A stretch of 64,000 bases of DNA from an uncultured Prevotellaceae bacterium (GTDB lineage Bacteria > Bacteroidota > Bacteroidia > Bacteroidales > Bacteroidaceae), in NCBI GenBank assembly GCA_900315455.1, contig OMZE01000002.1:62001-126000 (forward strand), given 5' to 3'. The stretch's first letter is position 1. Each line of letters opens with the position of its first letter. The notes beneath the pieces were generated by a model. It saw only the letters and a list, made by a program, of their open reading frames with translations. It was not told where the DNA came from and did not search any database. A program made the position numbers and the translations under genes. Of the stretch, positions 1 through 8,678 are shown piece after piece.

Positions 1-555
1 ATGCTGGCTGAGCGTGCCCAAAATCAGAGCCCAATAGTTTCGCAGCCATAATGCCAGGGGTATAGTGATAAGGAAAGGCACCACAATGCCCACGATGCGC
101 ACCTTGAAGAGCGTTTTGAAATCCAATGCCCGCCTGTAAAGGGCCATCTGGATGCTCGAAAAGGCAGCGATAGGAATACATGCAGCGGCAACGATGAGCA
201 CATGGCCAAGGCCCGGACTGCCTACAAGTTCCGCCAATGGGTCGCAGAAGATAGCGATGATGCCCCAAATGGCCATCGACATGATGAAGTTGCTCCAGAA
301 CGCCACGTTGGTGCTTTGCACTTGGTCGGTCTCATCCTTGAACTCATGCTGCACGATGTACTTCTGGAATCCAGCATCTGTAAAGATTTCTGCAAAAGAG
401 ATGACCATGAACAAGGTCGTTACCACACCAAACGCATCTGGTGTCAGCAACCGGGCCAGCACCATACTCGTAACCGGCCCTATCAGGCGTCTCATGATTT
501 CAGTGATGCCCGACCATTTCGTGGCTTTTTTAACTTTTGTGTTAAGTTGTTCCAT
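1..555 (-). CDS. Wzx-type polysaccharide flippase (N-terminal part, cut by window edge)
   Basis: The reverse strand reads open for 185 codons from an ATG at 555 to the window edge, so the C-terminus is missing. The visible part is strongly hydrophobic and starts MEQLNTKVKKATKWSGITEI, followed by RLIGPVTSMVLARLLTP, a typical opening of the MATE/PST-type lipopolysaccharide flippases (RfbX/Wzx) that move undecaprenyl-linked repeat units across the inner membrane. At least five membrane segments are visible. It lies downstream of the ACP/MBOAT module on the same strand, with a 186-base gap in which I see no gene. The family call is from my own translation and hydropathy; substrate is unknown. Confidence 0.8.
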   Translation of the reverse strand, partial: MEQLNTKVKKATKWSGITEIMRRLIGPVTSMVLARLLTPDAFGVVTTLFMVISFAEIFTDAGFQKYIVQHEFKDETDQVQSTNVAFWSNFIMSMAIWGIIAIFCDPLAELVGSPGLGHVLIVAAACIPIAAFSSIQMALYRRALDFKTLFKVRIVGIVVPFLITIPLALWLRNYWALILGTLSQH

Positions 556-741
556 TATATCCTAAATACAAATCATTATATTGGCAACACTTTACCAACA
601 TCCGGAACAGATAAAACCCTGTTTGTCTTTCGAAGAGTTTACCTGTCGCTTATACATCATTTCATAATACTTCATATAATCACCGCTTGTCATGTTGTCA
701 ATGCTCAAGATTCCAGCGAACGGTCTTTTTCTTTGTGTGAT

Positions 742-1779
742 TCAATTCACATCATCACCAAGATGATTGCGCAAGAGTCTCACTATATAATCCCTGCGCT
801 GATGCGCATGGTCTATAAAATCCTTATTGCTGAATGCCACATCTTGATTGGAGTTGAAATGACCAATCATCTCGATATGGTTCTTCTTGGCATATTCCTC
901 GATGTATTTCATTCCATCACGCAAGCCCTTTACATTCTCTATCCTTTTGTAGAAGAGCGGATGGTAAGGACTGCACAGCAGATAGACGTCAGCACCGTCT
1001 TTCCTGATGGCTTGAACCAGTGCGTCGAAAACTTGCAGGCGCTCCTCCGACAATGTGGTGAAATCGTTGAACATCACAGGCACCTCCGTCCGCGCGGCAT
1101 TGTCTACCTCGGCTTGCGACCGATTTCGGGTAGATTCTGCAAATCCCATCGACCCATCGGCGCGGTATGTTCTGACTCTATTTTCGATAGACGTGACAAA
1201 CTGCATATCTTCAGGGGTGTCTTGTTTCAATGCCGTCTGAAAATAAGAAAAGGAGAACAGGTTCTCTATGCGTGTGAAGTCGAAGTGAAACTCTTTCTTC
1301 TTGTTCAAAAACCTATAGTAGTAATCTCCCAACGACCTCCACCGGGTGTCTGTATAATTCTCATTAAACAAGGCGGCCGGGTCGGTACAGAGTATCACAT
1401 GCTTATAACGTATGTGGTTTTCTTTGCAAATCTCATAAAATGATACAAATTCTTCCAACTGGCCGCCGCCGACCCATAAATTAAGCAGGGATGCACCTTT
1501 AAACATATCGCTTGAGACACTTTGGGCGCGGCTATGTCCTAACACCAAATAATCAAAGGTCTTGCCTCGATACAGTTCGCACAATTTGCGCTTATAACTC
1601 CTGTCGTCTAAGTTTATCGGCGCATTGGTAACATTCAGTTGCTTGCTATGCGCTTCAATAATCCTGTCGGTGAACCTGTTTGAATACACTTCTCCGGGGT
1701 CAAGCACATAGTTGGTGATGGCAACACCAGCAATGATGGGCAGGTAAACACACGCCAGATAGATGAGAAACTTCTTCAT
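742..1779 (-). CDS. Membrane-anchored SGNH-like protein (DltD/AlgJ-like role)
   Basis: 345 residues. An N-terminal membrane segment (about residues 5-25) is followed by an exported-looking domain. GHSRAQ at 81-86 resembles the nucleophile block of SGNH/DltD-type proteins, GGGQ follows, and DHAH near 323-326 gives the C-terminal Asp-x-x-His. It starts 6 bases after the stop of an MBOAT acyltransferase and is preceded in the operon by an acyl carrier protein gene. MBOAT enzymes usually work with a partner of this fold (DltB with DltD, AlgI with AlgJ/AlgX), so I infer a periplasmic acyl-transfer partner. Sequence similarity to any named member is weak by eye, so the specific reaction is not assigned. 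Confidence 0.6.
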   Translation of the reverse strand: MKKFLIYLACVYLPIIAGVAITNYVLDPGEVYSNRFTDRIIEAHSKQLNVTNAPINLDDRSYKRKLCELYRGKTFDYLVLGHSRAQSVSSDMFKGASLLNLWVGGGQLEEFVSFYEICKENHIRYKHVILCTDPAALFNENYTDTRWRSLGDYYYRFLNKKKEFHFDFTRIENLFSFSYFQTALKQDTPEDMQFVTSIENRVRTYRADGSMGFAESTRNRSQAEVDNAARTEVPVMFNDFTTLSEERLQVFDALVQAIRKDGADVYLLCSPYHPLFYKRIENVKGLRDGMKYIEEYAKKNHIEMIGHFNSNQDVAFSNKDFIDHAHQRRDYIVRLLRNHLGDDVN

Positions 1780-1785
1780 TTCAAC

Positions 1786-3246
1786 CTAAAATTGGAAATA
1801 AATAAACTGATTCCCGCCGAAAGCACCCAAGAAAACAATCAACGCCATCAAAAAGATATCAATCATTATCATTTTACTCAAGTTTAAGGTATTATTCTGA
1901 GAAGAATATTCCTTGTCTCTCTGCACCCACTCAAGTACCAATAGCATCAAAGCAAAGGCTATGGCTATCAACACTTTAACATTCAAGAATTGGGGCGCGC
2001 TAAGCAGGCTGGTCGAAAACCAGCCGCCTATAAACTGAAAAGCAGCACTCATGCTTGGAGCACGGAAGATAACCAGTCCTAATGCCACAAGGCAATAGGT
2101 GCCTATCATCTTGTAAACATCCTTGCGGAAAGGTAGTCCATTGGCTGCCGGTCTAAGTTTCTTTCTTTTCCCAAATCCACCACTTAAGATTAGCGGAATG
2201 TATAACAAACCCTGATAAAGACCAAACAGGGCATACGTCCAATTGGCTCCATGCCAGAAACCAATTAAAATGAAATTGATTACAATGGCAAAGATAATAC
2301 CAAGATTCTCAAGATTGCGGAAAGCAATATTGAGTGGCGCAAACACATAGTCGGTCAACCATCCCGTCAACGACATGTGCCACCCACGCCAAAATTCTGC
2401 AATATTCCTGGCCAGGAAAGGATGGTTGAAATTCCTTGCCACTTTGATATTGAGAATTTTGCCGACACCGATGGCCATATTCGAATAACCATCAAAATCA
2501 GCATACAATTGAAGCGGATAAATAATGGCCGACAAAAATAAGGTGGATGCTGATGAGTCGTCCATATTTGCCCATGCACTGTCGGTTATTGTGGCAAGAC
2601 TGTCGGCTATGCACAATTTTGTGAACAAGCCCCAGAGAAATTGCCTTGCCCCGTCAATAGCCGTGGCCCCATCAAATACGCGGTTCTTCGCCAACTGGGG
2701 TAAGAATTTGTTGGGGCGGTCGATTGGACCACTCAGAATGGTGGGGAAGAAAGCCACGAATGTGGCAAATTCAACAAAGTCTTTGCAGGGCTCTATGTGT
2801 TCGCGATGGATTTCAATGATATAACTGATTAACTTGAACGTGAAGAAACTCACTCCTATGGGCATCACGATATTGAGAGTACTCCAACTGACGCCCAACC
2901 CCATTTTATTAAACAACAGCGCAAACGATTCTGCAAAGAAGCCCAGGTATTTGAAATAGAGCAATACTCCAATACCAAGGCATACTCCCAATGTAGAAAT
3001 CCAGTATGCTGCTTTTTCTTTTCCTTTCTGCATCGTGCTCTTTAACCATAGGCCCATAATATAAAACACTACAGTGGTTGCAAGCAGAAGCGGAATCATG
3101 GCAATGTCAGCATAGCCATAAAAGAAATAACTGGCCAGCAATAGCCATAGATTCTGCAGTTTTACTCTCGACCTAACGACAGGCAGAAAGTAAACGAAGA
3201 ATACGATGAAGAAAAAAATAAAAAAGGGGAATGAGTTAAAAAGCAT
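1786..3246 (-). CDS. MBOAT family O-acyltransferase (DltB/AlgI-like)
   Basis: 486 residues with about 11-12 predicted membrane segments, normal length for AlgI/DltB proteins. The hallmark blocks are present: EFWRGWHMSLTGWLTDYVF near 284-302 and FWHGANW at 330-336, with His332 as the expected catalytic histidine; YADFDGYSNMAIG near 248-259 is also typical. These enzymes pass an acyl group from an intracellular donor across the membrane to a sugar polymer. The gene sits 2 bases after the stop of an acyl carrier protein gene, and an SGNH-like gene follows, so an ACP thioester is the likely donor, as in DltC-DltB. Which acyl group is moved cannot be told. Confidence 0.9.
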   Translation of the reverse strand: MLFNSFPFFIFFFIVFFVYFLPVVRSRVKLQNLWLLLASYFFYGYADIAMIPLLLATTVVFYIMGLWLKSTMQKGKEKAAYWISTLGVCLGIGVLLYFKYLGFFAESFALLFNKMGLGVSWSTLNIVMPIGVSFFTFKLISYIIEIHREHIEPCKDFVEFATFVAFFPTILSGPIDRPNKFLPQLAKNRVFDGATAIDGARQFLWGLFTKLCIADSLATITDSAWANMDDSSASTLFLSAIIYPLQLYADFDGYSNMAIGVGKILNIKVARNFNHPFLARNIAEFWRGWHMSLTGWLTDYVFAPLNIAFRNLENLGIIFAIVINFILIGFWHGANWTYALFGLYQGLLYIPLILSGGFGKRKKLRPAANGLPFRKDVYKMIGTYCLVALGLVIFRAPSMSAAFQFIGGWFSTSLLSAPQFLNVKVLIAIAFALMLLVLEWVQRDKEYSSQNNTLNLSKMIMIDIFLMALIVFLGAFGGNQFIYFQF

Positions 3247-3248
3247 TG

Positions 3249-3491
3249 TTAAATCTTAGTTAACATTGTGTCTACCATCTCGCCAACATTCTTCCACTTG
3301 AGAATTTCTGAAGAAGTAAACTTCAGTTTGAATGCCTTCTCAATGGCAACAATCAATTGGATGTGGCTTAATGAGTCCCACTCCTCAATATCATCAGCAG
3401 AAGTCTCATCTGTCAGATTGGGAGTTTCGTCAAGATCCAATACGTCTTCAAAAATCTCATTCAGTTTGTTGAAAATGTCTTCTCTTTCCAT
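3249..3491 (-). CDS. Acyl carrier protein
   Basis: 80 residues from the ATG at 3491; an upstream in-frame TTG at 3518 would add nine implausible residues. The 4'-phosphopantetheine site is the Ser of EWDSLSHIQL (Ser40), followed by the helix IVAIEKAFKLKF, giving the standard four-helix ACP layout. Strongly acidic N-terminal half (EDVLDLDET). It is not the housekeeping AcpP, which usually has the motif DSLDTVE; the DSLSHIQL form is common in ACPs dedicated to secondary or polysaccharide pathways. It lies between an SDR gene and an MBOAT gene, and probably carries the acyl group that the MBOAT transfers. Loading is most likely by the FkbH-like protein at 4684-6423. Confidence 0.9.
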   Translation of the reverse strand: MEREDIFNKLNEIFEDVLDLDETPNLTDETSADDIEEWDSLSHIQLIVAIEKAFKLKFTSSEILKWKNVGEMVDTMLTKI

Positions 3492-3524
3492 AAATATATG
3501 TATTAAATAATTAATCAATTATCA

Positions 3525-4250
3525 TTACAACAAAAGTGTTCCTGCATTGATAGGAAGTTTTACTCCATTCACTTGCTGTGATGCGTCAACAAAAAACTTA
3601 ATTGCTTGTGACACTTCATCAACAGTAAGGAGTTTCTTCAAAGGGTGAGTTTTCTCCATCTGTTCCAAGATACGCTCATCTACAATGGCAAAGTTAGTTT
3701 GCATATAGGCAGGCAAAATACAATTGCTAGTAATATTATATCGAGTGTATTCTTTGTTTATAACATCTGATAATTTCATCAAGTACGCTTTATTACAAGC
3801 GTACAAAGTGTACCCCATTGGAGGTAGTCCAATAACAGCCTCTGTAATGATGTTGATAATCTTTCCAAACTTCTTCTTTTTCATTATCTCAACAGCGGTC
3901 TGCGTTATCTTGACAGTGGGGATGATATTTATCTCGAATGCTTTCAGGAACTCCGTGGGTTCTAACTTATGGAAATAATTTGTTTGTGGTCTACCAACGT
4001 AGGTACTATTCACCAAAACATCCAAATCCCAATCTTTCATCTGCTCACAAAAGCCATCTACACTGTCCTCTTTACAGAAGTCCAAAGAGACAGCTTTTAC
4101 ATTGCTATATGTTTTTTCAAGTTCGTTCGCTACGGAAGTGAACTCCTCTGTCGCCAAATAGCTAAAATATATATAATGTCCGTCATTGGCCAAAAGTTCA
4201 ACAGTGGCCTTACCTAACCCTGAAGTTCCTCCTGTAATCAAAATATTCAT
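3525..4250 (-). CDS. SDR-family oxidoreductase (FabG-like, ACP-linked)
   Basis: 241 residues, classical short-chain dehydrogenase length. Cofactor motif TGGTSGLG at 6-13 and catalytic Tyr150-x3-Lys154 (YACNK). The residue usually occupied by the catalytic Ser lies in NIITEAVIGLPP, where I see Thr but no Ser, a point worth checking. The gene is 3 bases after a MaoC-like hydratase gene and just before an ACP gene, so it probably reduces or oxidises an ACP-bound acyl chain, in the manner of FabG. Alternatively it could act on a free sugar or hydroxyacid. The neighbourhood, more than the sequence, supports the ACP role. Confidence 0.8.
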   Translation of the reverse strand: MNILITGGTSGLGKATVELLANDGHYIYFSYLATEEFTSVANELEKTYSNVKAVSLDFCKEDSVDGFCEQMKDWDLDVLVNSTYVGRPQTNYFHKLEPTEFLKAFEINIIPTVKITQTAVEIMKKKKFGKIINIITEAVIGLPPMGYTLYACNKAYLMKLSDVINKEYTRYNITSNCILPAYMQTNFAIVDERILEQMEKTHPLKKLLTVDEVSQAIKFFVDASQQVNGVKLPINAGTLLL

Positions 4251-4252
4251 AC

Positions 4253-4687
4253 TTATTTCTCCTTATCTATAAGTAAACCGATTTGTACATGACCTTTTGC
4301 CACCAATTTAGGCTTTTCGCCAGCCACTATTTTTTTGAATTTCAACTTATAGTTGATGATATTCACTGCTTCCGAAACAGTATCTATCCCCACTTCAAGT
4401 TGAATAAGATCATTGAGGTAAACCGGATTGTGGAAATTGATATCTTGTGATTGTATCATCACATTCCTTGTAGGAAGAAGCATCCCTACGAAATGCGAAA
4501 CAAATGCATTCAGTATATTGCCATACATTACACGGTCTTGGAAACCCTTTTCCTCTGCAAATGCTTTATCCACATGGAGAGGATTGTAATCATTACTGCA
4601 TCGTTGAAAACTGTAATAGACTTCAGGCGTAACTTGGTACAAATACTGAATGTTTGCAGACTTCTCTGCCAATTCTGTTATAGTCAT
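4253..4687 (-). CDS. MaoC-like hot-dog dehydratase/hydratase
   Basis: 144 residues, single hot-dog domain. The segment CSNDYNPLHVD at 30-40 matches the hydratase-2 signature (Asp33 and His38 as catalytic pair), followed by a MYGNILNAFVSHFVG stretch that replaces the usual G-x-hydrophobic central helix. Members add water to, or remove it from, (R)-3-hydroxyacyl thioesters. The start overlaps the stop of the FkbH-like gene by 4 bases (ATGA), which indicates translational coupling. With the following SDR and ACP this forms a small acyl-modifying set with no ketosynthase in view. Confidence 0.85.
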   Translation of the reverse strand: MTITELAEKSANIQYLYQVTPEVYYSFQRCSNDYNPLHVDKAFAEEKGFQDRVMYGNILNAFVSHFVGMLLPTRNVMIQSQDINFHNPVYLNDLIQLEVGIDTVSEAVNIINYKLKFKKIVAGEKPKLVAKGHVQIGLLIDKEK

Positions 4688-6423
4688 TCCGCTTTTGGTT
4701 TAATATAACACTCTCTTGGTTGATAGGTTTCCACATCGAGTACGAACTGGGCTGTTTCAGCGTCATCAACAGGTTTGAAGCCCAGACCGACATAGTGGTT
4801 TTCCACCATTTTGTTTTTAGGAGTAGGCAAATACTCGCCAATGATTTTCTTATAACCGGCAGTCTTTGCTTTCTCCACCATGGTGTTAAGCGTGAAGTTT
4901 TCCATGCCACGCTTCAAGACTCGGCAACTCATGAACCATGTATCCACAAAAAGCGTCTCTTTATCCATAGGTTTCATGATGATTACCGCGATGAGACCAT
5001 TGTCACCGAACTTATCCTCCAATGTGAAACTCAAGTCAACAACATTCGGGTCGTTGGCAAGGGATTCAATATCACCATCCGTATAGCGAATAGTACGCAA
5101 GTTAAATTGGTTGCTACGCTGGCTTAATTGGGCCACACGAGGCGTATTGAATTTTGTGAAGCCACTGACCACCGACACCATATTCAGCGACTTTAGGAAT
5201 TCGGCCTCATTGGTAAAAGTCTTGCTCAGCGAGACACGTTTCGCTTCGACTTGATACTGCTTGGTGCGGTCTTTGTCGAGGTTGCTATAAGATGCTGTCT
5301 CAAAAAGGTTCTGCGAATAGAGAAACTCTAAGTACTCGGCAGGGTCTTCTGGAAGTTCCGGCACGGTAATGCCCTTGATGTTCTCGCGAACGATATTGCG
5401 CTCAAAGGGATTGTCGTCCAAGAACACCATACTGTCGAAGCCGATGTTCAAGATGCTCTGGATGGTGCGGATGTTATCCACTTTGGTTTCCCAGTTGGCT
5501 TGAAACACAGCGATGTCGTCGAGTTTGAGTACCATGTCGGGATGTTTCTCAAAAGGCTCCTTGGCGGTTTCCTCGTTGTTCTTCGAAGCCACACATATTA
5601 TAATACCACGCTGTTTGAGTTTCTTTACCCACATCTGGAATTCGGTGAAGGCTTTTCCTATGCCCAGCCCATGGCCCAATTGGATACCCTCAAGTCCATC
5701 GTCACCTATCACACCGCCCCACACTGTATTGTCGAGGTCAAGAATCAAGCACTTCTTGAACTGGCCTCTAATAGCAGATACAATGTCCATCACACGCGAA
5801 GCCACATAAGGAAGGGCATCCAACGAGAGAACCATCTCGGTACTGGTATAGACATTGGCAGCGAACATGACGTCACGGCCAAACTTATTCTGCAGGGCGG
5901 CAATATCACAAATGAAGAGGTTGCGGTACTGCTGCGACAGGCGCATCAACTCGTAGTTGAGTTTACGTACTTGGAAAGAGAAAGAAGTCTCTACCTTGTT
6001 TGCATAACTTCCAAACACAGTATCCTCTATCTCAGGGTAGTTGAAATAGATGATTTTCTTGCCCTCAAGCAATGGGTTCTCACAGGCCGAGGCCAAGAAG
6101 TTCAACCGCTCGTCGGCAAGGGTTGCCTGCTGTTCAGAACTAAGCATGGAGTGGTGCTCTCCCAGTTTGTGCGTGCTCTGGAAAATAACCACGAAATCGG
6201 CATCAAACTGATAGAGGTCGCTTGTGGGGTCGAGCAACTGCCGTTCCACCTGATTGTACTCTGCTTCAAAGATGTCGATGTTGTAGCCTCGCAACACACC
6301 CATGCCACGAATGGCTGTACACAACAGTTGGGTTGCTGTATCACCTACTACAGCAAGTTTGAATGAAGGCAGTCCACTTAAATCAGACTTGAGGACCTTT
6401 TTTAAATCTTTAAAACTTTCCAA
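4684..6423 (-). CDS. FkbH-like HAD-IIIC protein (acyl-ACP loading enzyme)
   Basis: 579 residues, in three parts: an N-terminal SGNH-like part (GDTAT at 27-31), a HAD phosphatase domain with DLDNTVWGG at 229-237 (Asp229 and Asp231 as nucleophile and acid/base), and a C-terminal GNAT-like region from about 450. This architecture is that of FkbH proteins, which take glycerate from 1,3-bisphosphoglycerate, dephosphorylate it and load it on an ACP. The start is a TTG at 6423; no in-frame ATG lies upstream and the opening MESFKDLKKVLKSDLSGL fits family N-termini. It is the first gene of a run ending in ACP, MBOAT and SGNH genes. Glycerate as substrate is inferred from the family. Confidence 0.88.
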   Translation of the reverse strand: MESFKDLKKVLKSDLSGLPSFKLAVVGDTATQLLCTAIRGMGVLRGYNIDIFEAEYNQVERQLLDPTSDLYQFDADFVVIFQSTHKLGEHHSMLSSEQQATLADERLNFLASACENPLLEGKKIIYFNYPEIEDTVFGSYANKVETSFSFQVRKLNYELMRLSQQYRNLFICDIAALQNKFGRDVMFAANVYTSTEMVLSLDALPYVASRVMDIVSAIRGQFKKCLILDLDNTVWGGVIGDDGLEGIQLGHGLGIGKAFTEFQMWVKKLKQRGIIICVASKNNEETAKEPFEKHPDMVLKLDDIAVFQANWETKVDNIRTIQSILNIGFDSMVFLDDNPFERNIVRENIKGITVPELPEDPAEYLEFLYSQNLFETASYSNLDKDRTKQYQVEAKRVSLSKTFTNEAEFLKSLNMVSVVSGFTKFNTPRVAQLSQRSNQFNLRTIRYTDGDIESLANDPNVVDLSFTLEDKFGDNGLIAVIIMKPMDKETLFVDTWFMSCRVLKRGMENFTLNTMVEKAKTAGYKKIIGEYLPTPKNKMVENHYVGLGFKPVDDAETAQFVLDVETYQPRECYIKPKAE

Positions 6424-6544
6424 TTTTCCGCTAATTAAATGATTAAGTCTCTTTCGTATCCAGCACTCGTCTGAGTCAAAAAACTGTTTCCAAACAACTG
6501 TTCTGAGGACGTTCTTTCGTCGACAGTCTTTCCAGAAACAGGTG

Positions 6545-6552
6545 CAAAGTTA
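6545..6552 (-). promoter_or_regulatory. Candidate promoter (-7 element) for the FkbH/ACP/MBOAT operon
   Basis: TAACTTTG on the minus strand matches the Bacteroidota -7 element TAnnTTTG. It lies about 120 bases before the TTG start of the FkbH-like gene, in the only gap above 200 bases in this part of the locus (6424-6687). No clear TTTG stands 19-20 bases upstream, so the promoter may be weak or need an activator. I see no other feature in the gap. Confidence 0.5.
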
Positions 6553-6687
6553 CATTATATTGTTCGAATTATAAAATAAAATCGAAAAATCATGCGATTA
6601 AGAAGGACAAATCAGGCCTCTGCCGGGCACTTCTGATGAAAATCCATTCCTTTCCAAAAAGAGAATGAGTCAATGGATCGGGGATGA

Positions 6688-7716
6688 CTATGTTTTTATT
6701 GAATCCTTAATAAGAAACCTGTTGGTGAAAGCCGAGAAGCCTTGTGCCAAGACTATGGCGAGAGTAATAACAATCACATACAAGAGGCATCCCTTCAACG
6801 GAGTCATTACCGTCTGATTTCCAATAATAGAACAGTCTCTTAAAATATTGAGAATCATGACATGAATGATATATATTTCAAGAGAGAGACCGCCAATATA
6901 GAGGAGTGTTCTATTGATTCCGCTCGCTGCTTTTCCCACCAGTTTCGCCATCAATATCATGAGAGGGATGACCATCGTGATGAAAAAGAGGAACAATGCC
7001 GCATATCCATTTTCGAAATGTTCTGACATGAACTCTTTTGTTGGGAAGACCCAAATAAAGAGGACTACGTATATGAATGAGATGATAAGAGTCCGTCGGG
7101 TCAATGGCACATCCCAGTTGTAATATGCCATGATTATTCCTAATATGAAAACGGGGAAACGGCATAATGCGATGGCATTCTTGTCGTAATTGGGAAGGAA
7201 ATAAGCGCAAAGAAGAATTGTGGCATAGGTTACTGCCAACAATGCTCCCGTGGCCCATTTCCCTTTGCTGATGAGATGGAAGAAAAGAGGAAAGAAACAA
7301 TACATGGCAATGATGGCATGAACAAACCATGTGGTCTGAAAACCACTAATCCAGAAAGACAATCCTGTCAGGTCGGCGAAGAATGTGCCACTTTGGTAAA
7401 GGAAAGGCATGGAATGCTGAAGTACAAATGCCTTATAAAGGAGGTATGGAATGGCAATGACTACATATGGTACGACGACCCTCATCACCCTTTTCTTGAA
7501 AAACCTCCGCAAGTCACTGTTTCTTTTGAACGACAGGCACAAGCAATAGCCCGAAAGAAACATGAAAACATCCACCCCTGCATTTCCCATCTTCATCAAG
7601 GGAGTAATGACGGGCACGTCGGGGACACCCAACCTGCGCTGTATATGAAATAAGACAATCCAAATAGCACAAAGGCCATATATTTGGTTGCGATATTTCA
7701 ATACTTCCTTCATCAT
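6688..7716 (-). CDS. Acyltransferase-3 (OafA/NodX-like) membrane protein
   Basis: 342 residues with about ten membrane segments, full length for the transmembrane acyltransferase-3 domain without the extra SGNH domain. The N-terminal helix with the conserved His (IWIVLFHIQRR, His24) and the FLSGYCLCLSF block are typical. Such enzymes O-acetylate or otherwise O-acylate sugars. It is the last gene of the transcription block that starts near 23489; a 264-base gap with its own promoter follows. One of three acyltransferase-3 genes in the locus. Confidence 0.88.
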   Translation of the reverse strand: MMKEVLKYRNQIYGLCAIWIVLFHIQRRLGVPDVPVITPLMKMGNAGVDVFMFLSGYCLCLSFKRNSDLRRFFKKRVMRVVVPYVVIAIPYLLYKAFVLQHSMPFLYQSGTFFADLTGLSFWISGFQTTWFVHAIIAMYCFFPLFFHLISKGKWATGALLAVTYATILLCAYFLPNYDKNAIALCRFPVFILGIIMAYYNWDVPLTRRTLIISFIYVVLFIWVFPTKEFMSEHFENGYAALFLFFITMVIPLMILMAKLVGKAASGINRTLLYIGGLSLEIYIIHVMILNILRDCSIIGNQTVMTPLKGCLLYVIVITLAIVLAQGFSAFTNRFLIKDSIKT

Positions 7717-7750
7717 TGGGGTTTTGCCTATGACAGGGCTAGATGGAAAA

Positions 7751-8674
7751 TCAGAGTAGTTTCAAGGCATTCTCGCAACATTCATTGAAGAGCCTGATGC
7801 GCGACTCTATCGTACCACCTCCAATATGCGGTGTAACGATGATATTGCGATTGTCGGCATGCCATTTCCCCATAACGGCCTGCGGGTCGACGTCCATACC
7901 CAGCCCGAAGTGCATGTTGCTTTCAGCCTTCTCGATGAGCGCATCGATGTCGGTGACGTCAATTCGCGAGGTGGTGATAAAGACTGCGTCGTCCTTCATC
8001 AGCGATACCCGGCGTTTGTCGACCAACAGACGCGACTCGGGAGTGGAGGGAATGTTGACCGAAATGACATCGGCCGTGCTGCAAAGGGTGTCAAGGTCGG
8101 TAAACTCAACTCCCGCTTCAACGAGTTCGGGGTGTTTCTCGGGATTGAAAGTCCAACAGAGGCACCGCATACCAAAGCACCGTGCCATATTGAGCACTCT
8201 CGAAGCAATGCCACCGGCACCTATCACCCCCATGGTCGACCCTGTCAGGTCGTGCAGCCTGCCCTGCAACGCCCGTTTGTTCTTCCCCTCCGAAGCCACG
8301 GCACGGGCTTCAAAGAGTTGCTTGCGAAGGGCGAGGGCGAGGGCGAAGGTATGCTCTGTCACCGTGCTGCGGTTGGCATTGGGCGCATTGGCTATTCGCA
8401 CCAGCGCCACCTTGTCGGCAGGCACATGAATATGGTCCTTGCCGCTCGAGGCCGTTGCCACCACTTTCGGAACGGTGATATCTGCAAACATCTCCTCGGG
8501 CATCTGCTGGGCGGTGCTGATGAAAATGATGTCGAACTGGTAGAGCAACTGCTTCAACTCATCGCCTTGCGGGCGTGCCTTTCCCTTGGGGTGGACCACC
8601 ACCTCGATGCCCTTCTCTTGCAGCATCGCCAGTGACTGTTGCGGAAAATCGTCGAATATCGTATAGGCTCTCAT
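7751..8674 (-). CDS. D-isomer-specific 2-hydroxyacid dehydrogenase
   Basis: 307 residues. Rossmann motif GAGGIAS at 152-158, substrate-binding/catalytic Arg in TTSRIDV (Arg237) and catalytic His in TPHIGGG (His283) identify the family that interconverts 2-oxoacids and D-2-hydroxyacids with NAD(P)H. The Glu normally found before the final His block is not obvious. The gene is 4 bases after the IspD-aldolase fusion, so it probably reduces the 2-oxoacid made by that aldolase. Substrate is inference. Confidence 0.85.
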   Translation of the reverse strand: MRAYTIFDDFPQQSLAMLQEKGIEVVVHPKGKARPQGDELKQLLYQFDIIFISTAQQMPEEMFADITVPKVVATASSGKDHIHVPADKVALVRIANAPNANRSTVTEHTFALALALRKQLFEARAVASEGKNKRALQGRLHDLTGSTMGVIGAGGIASRVLNMARCFGMRCLCWTFNPEKHPELVEAGVEFTDLDTLCSTADVISVNIPSTPESRLLVDKRRVSLMKDDAVFITTSRIDVTDIDALIEKAESNMHFGLGMDVDPQAVMGKWHADNRNIIVTPHIGGGTIESRIRLFNECCENALKLL

Positions 8675-8678
8675 CTAC

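Noticed and set aside
202..1443. A 413-codon open frame on the plus strand over the flippase and SGNH genes
   Set aside because: It lies opposite two well-supported minus-strand genes, has no family resemblance and reads as an antisense shadow.
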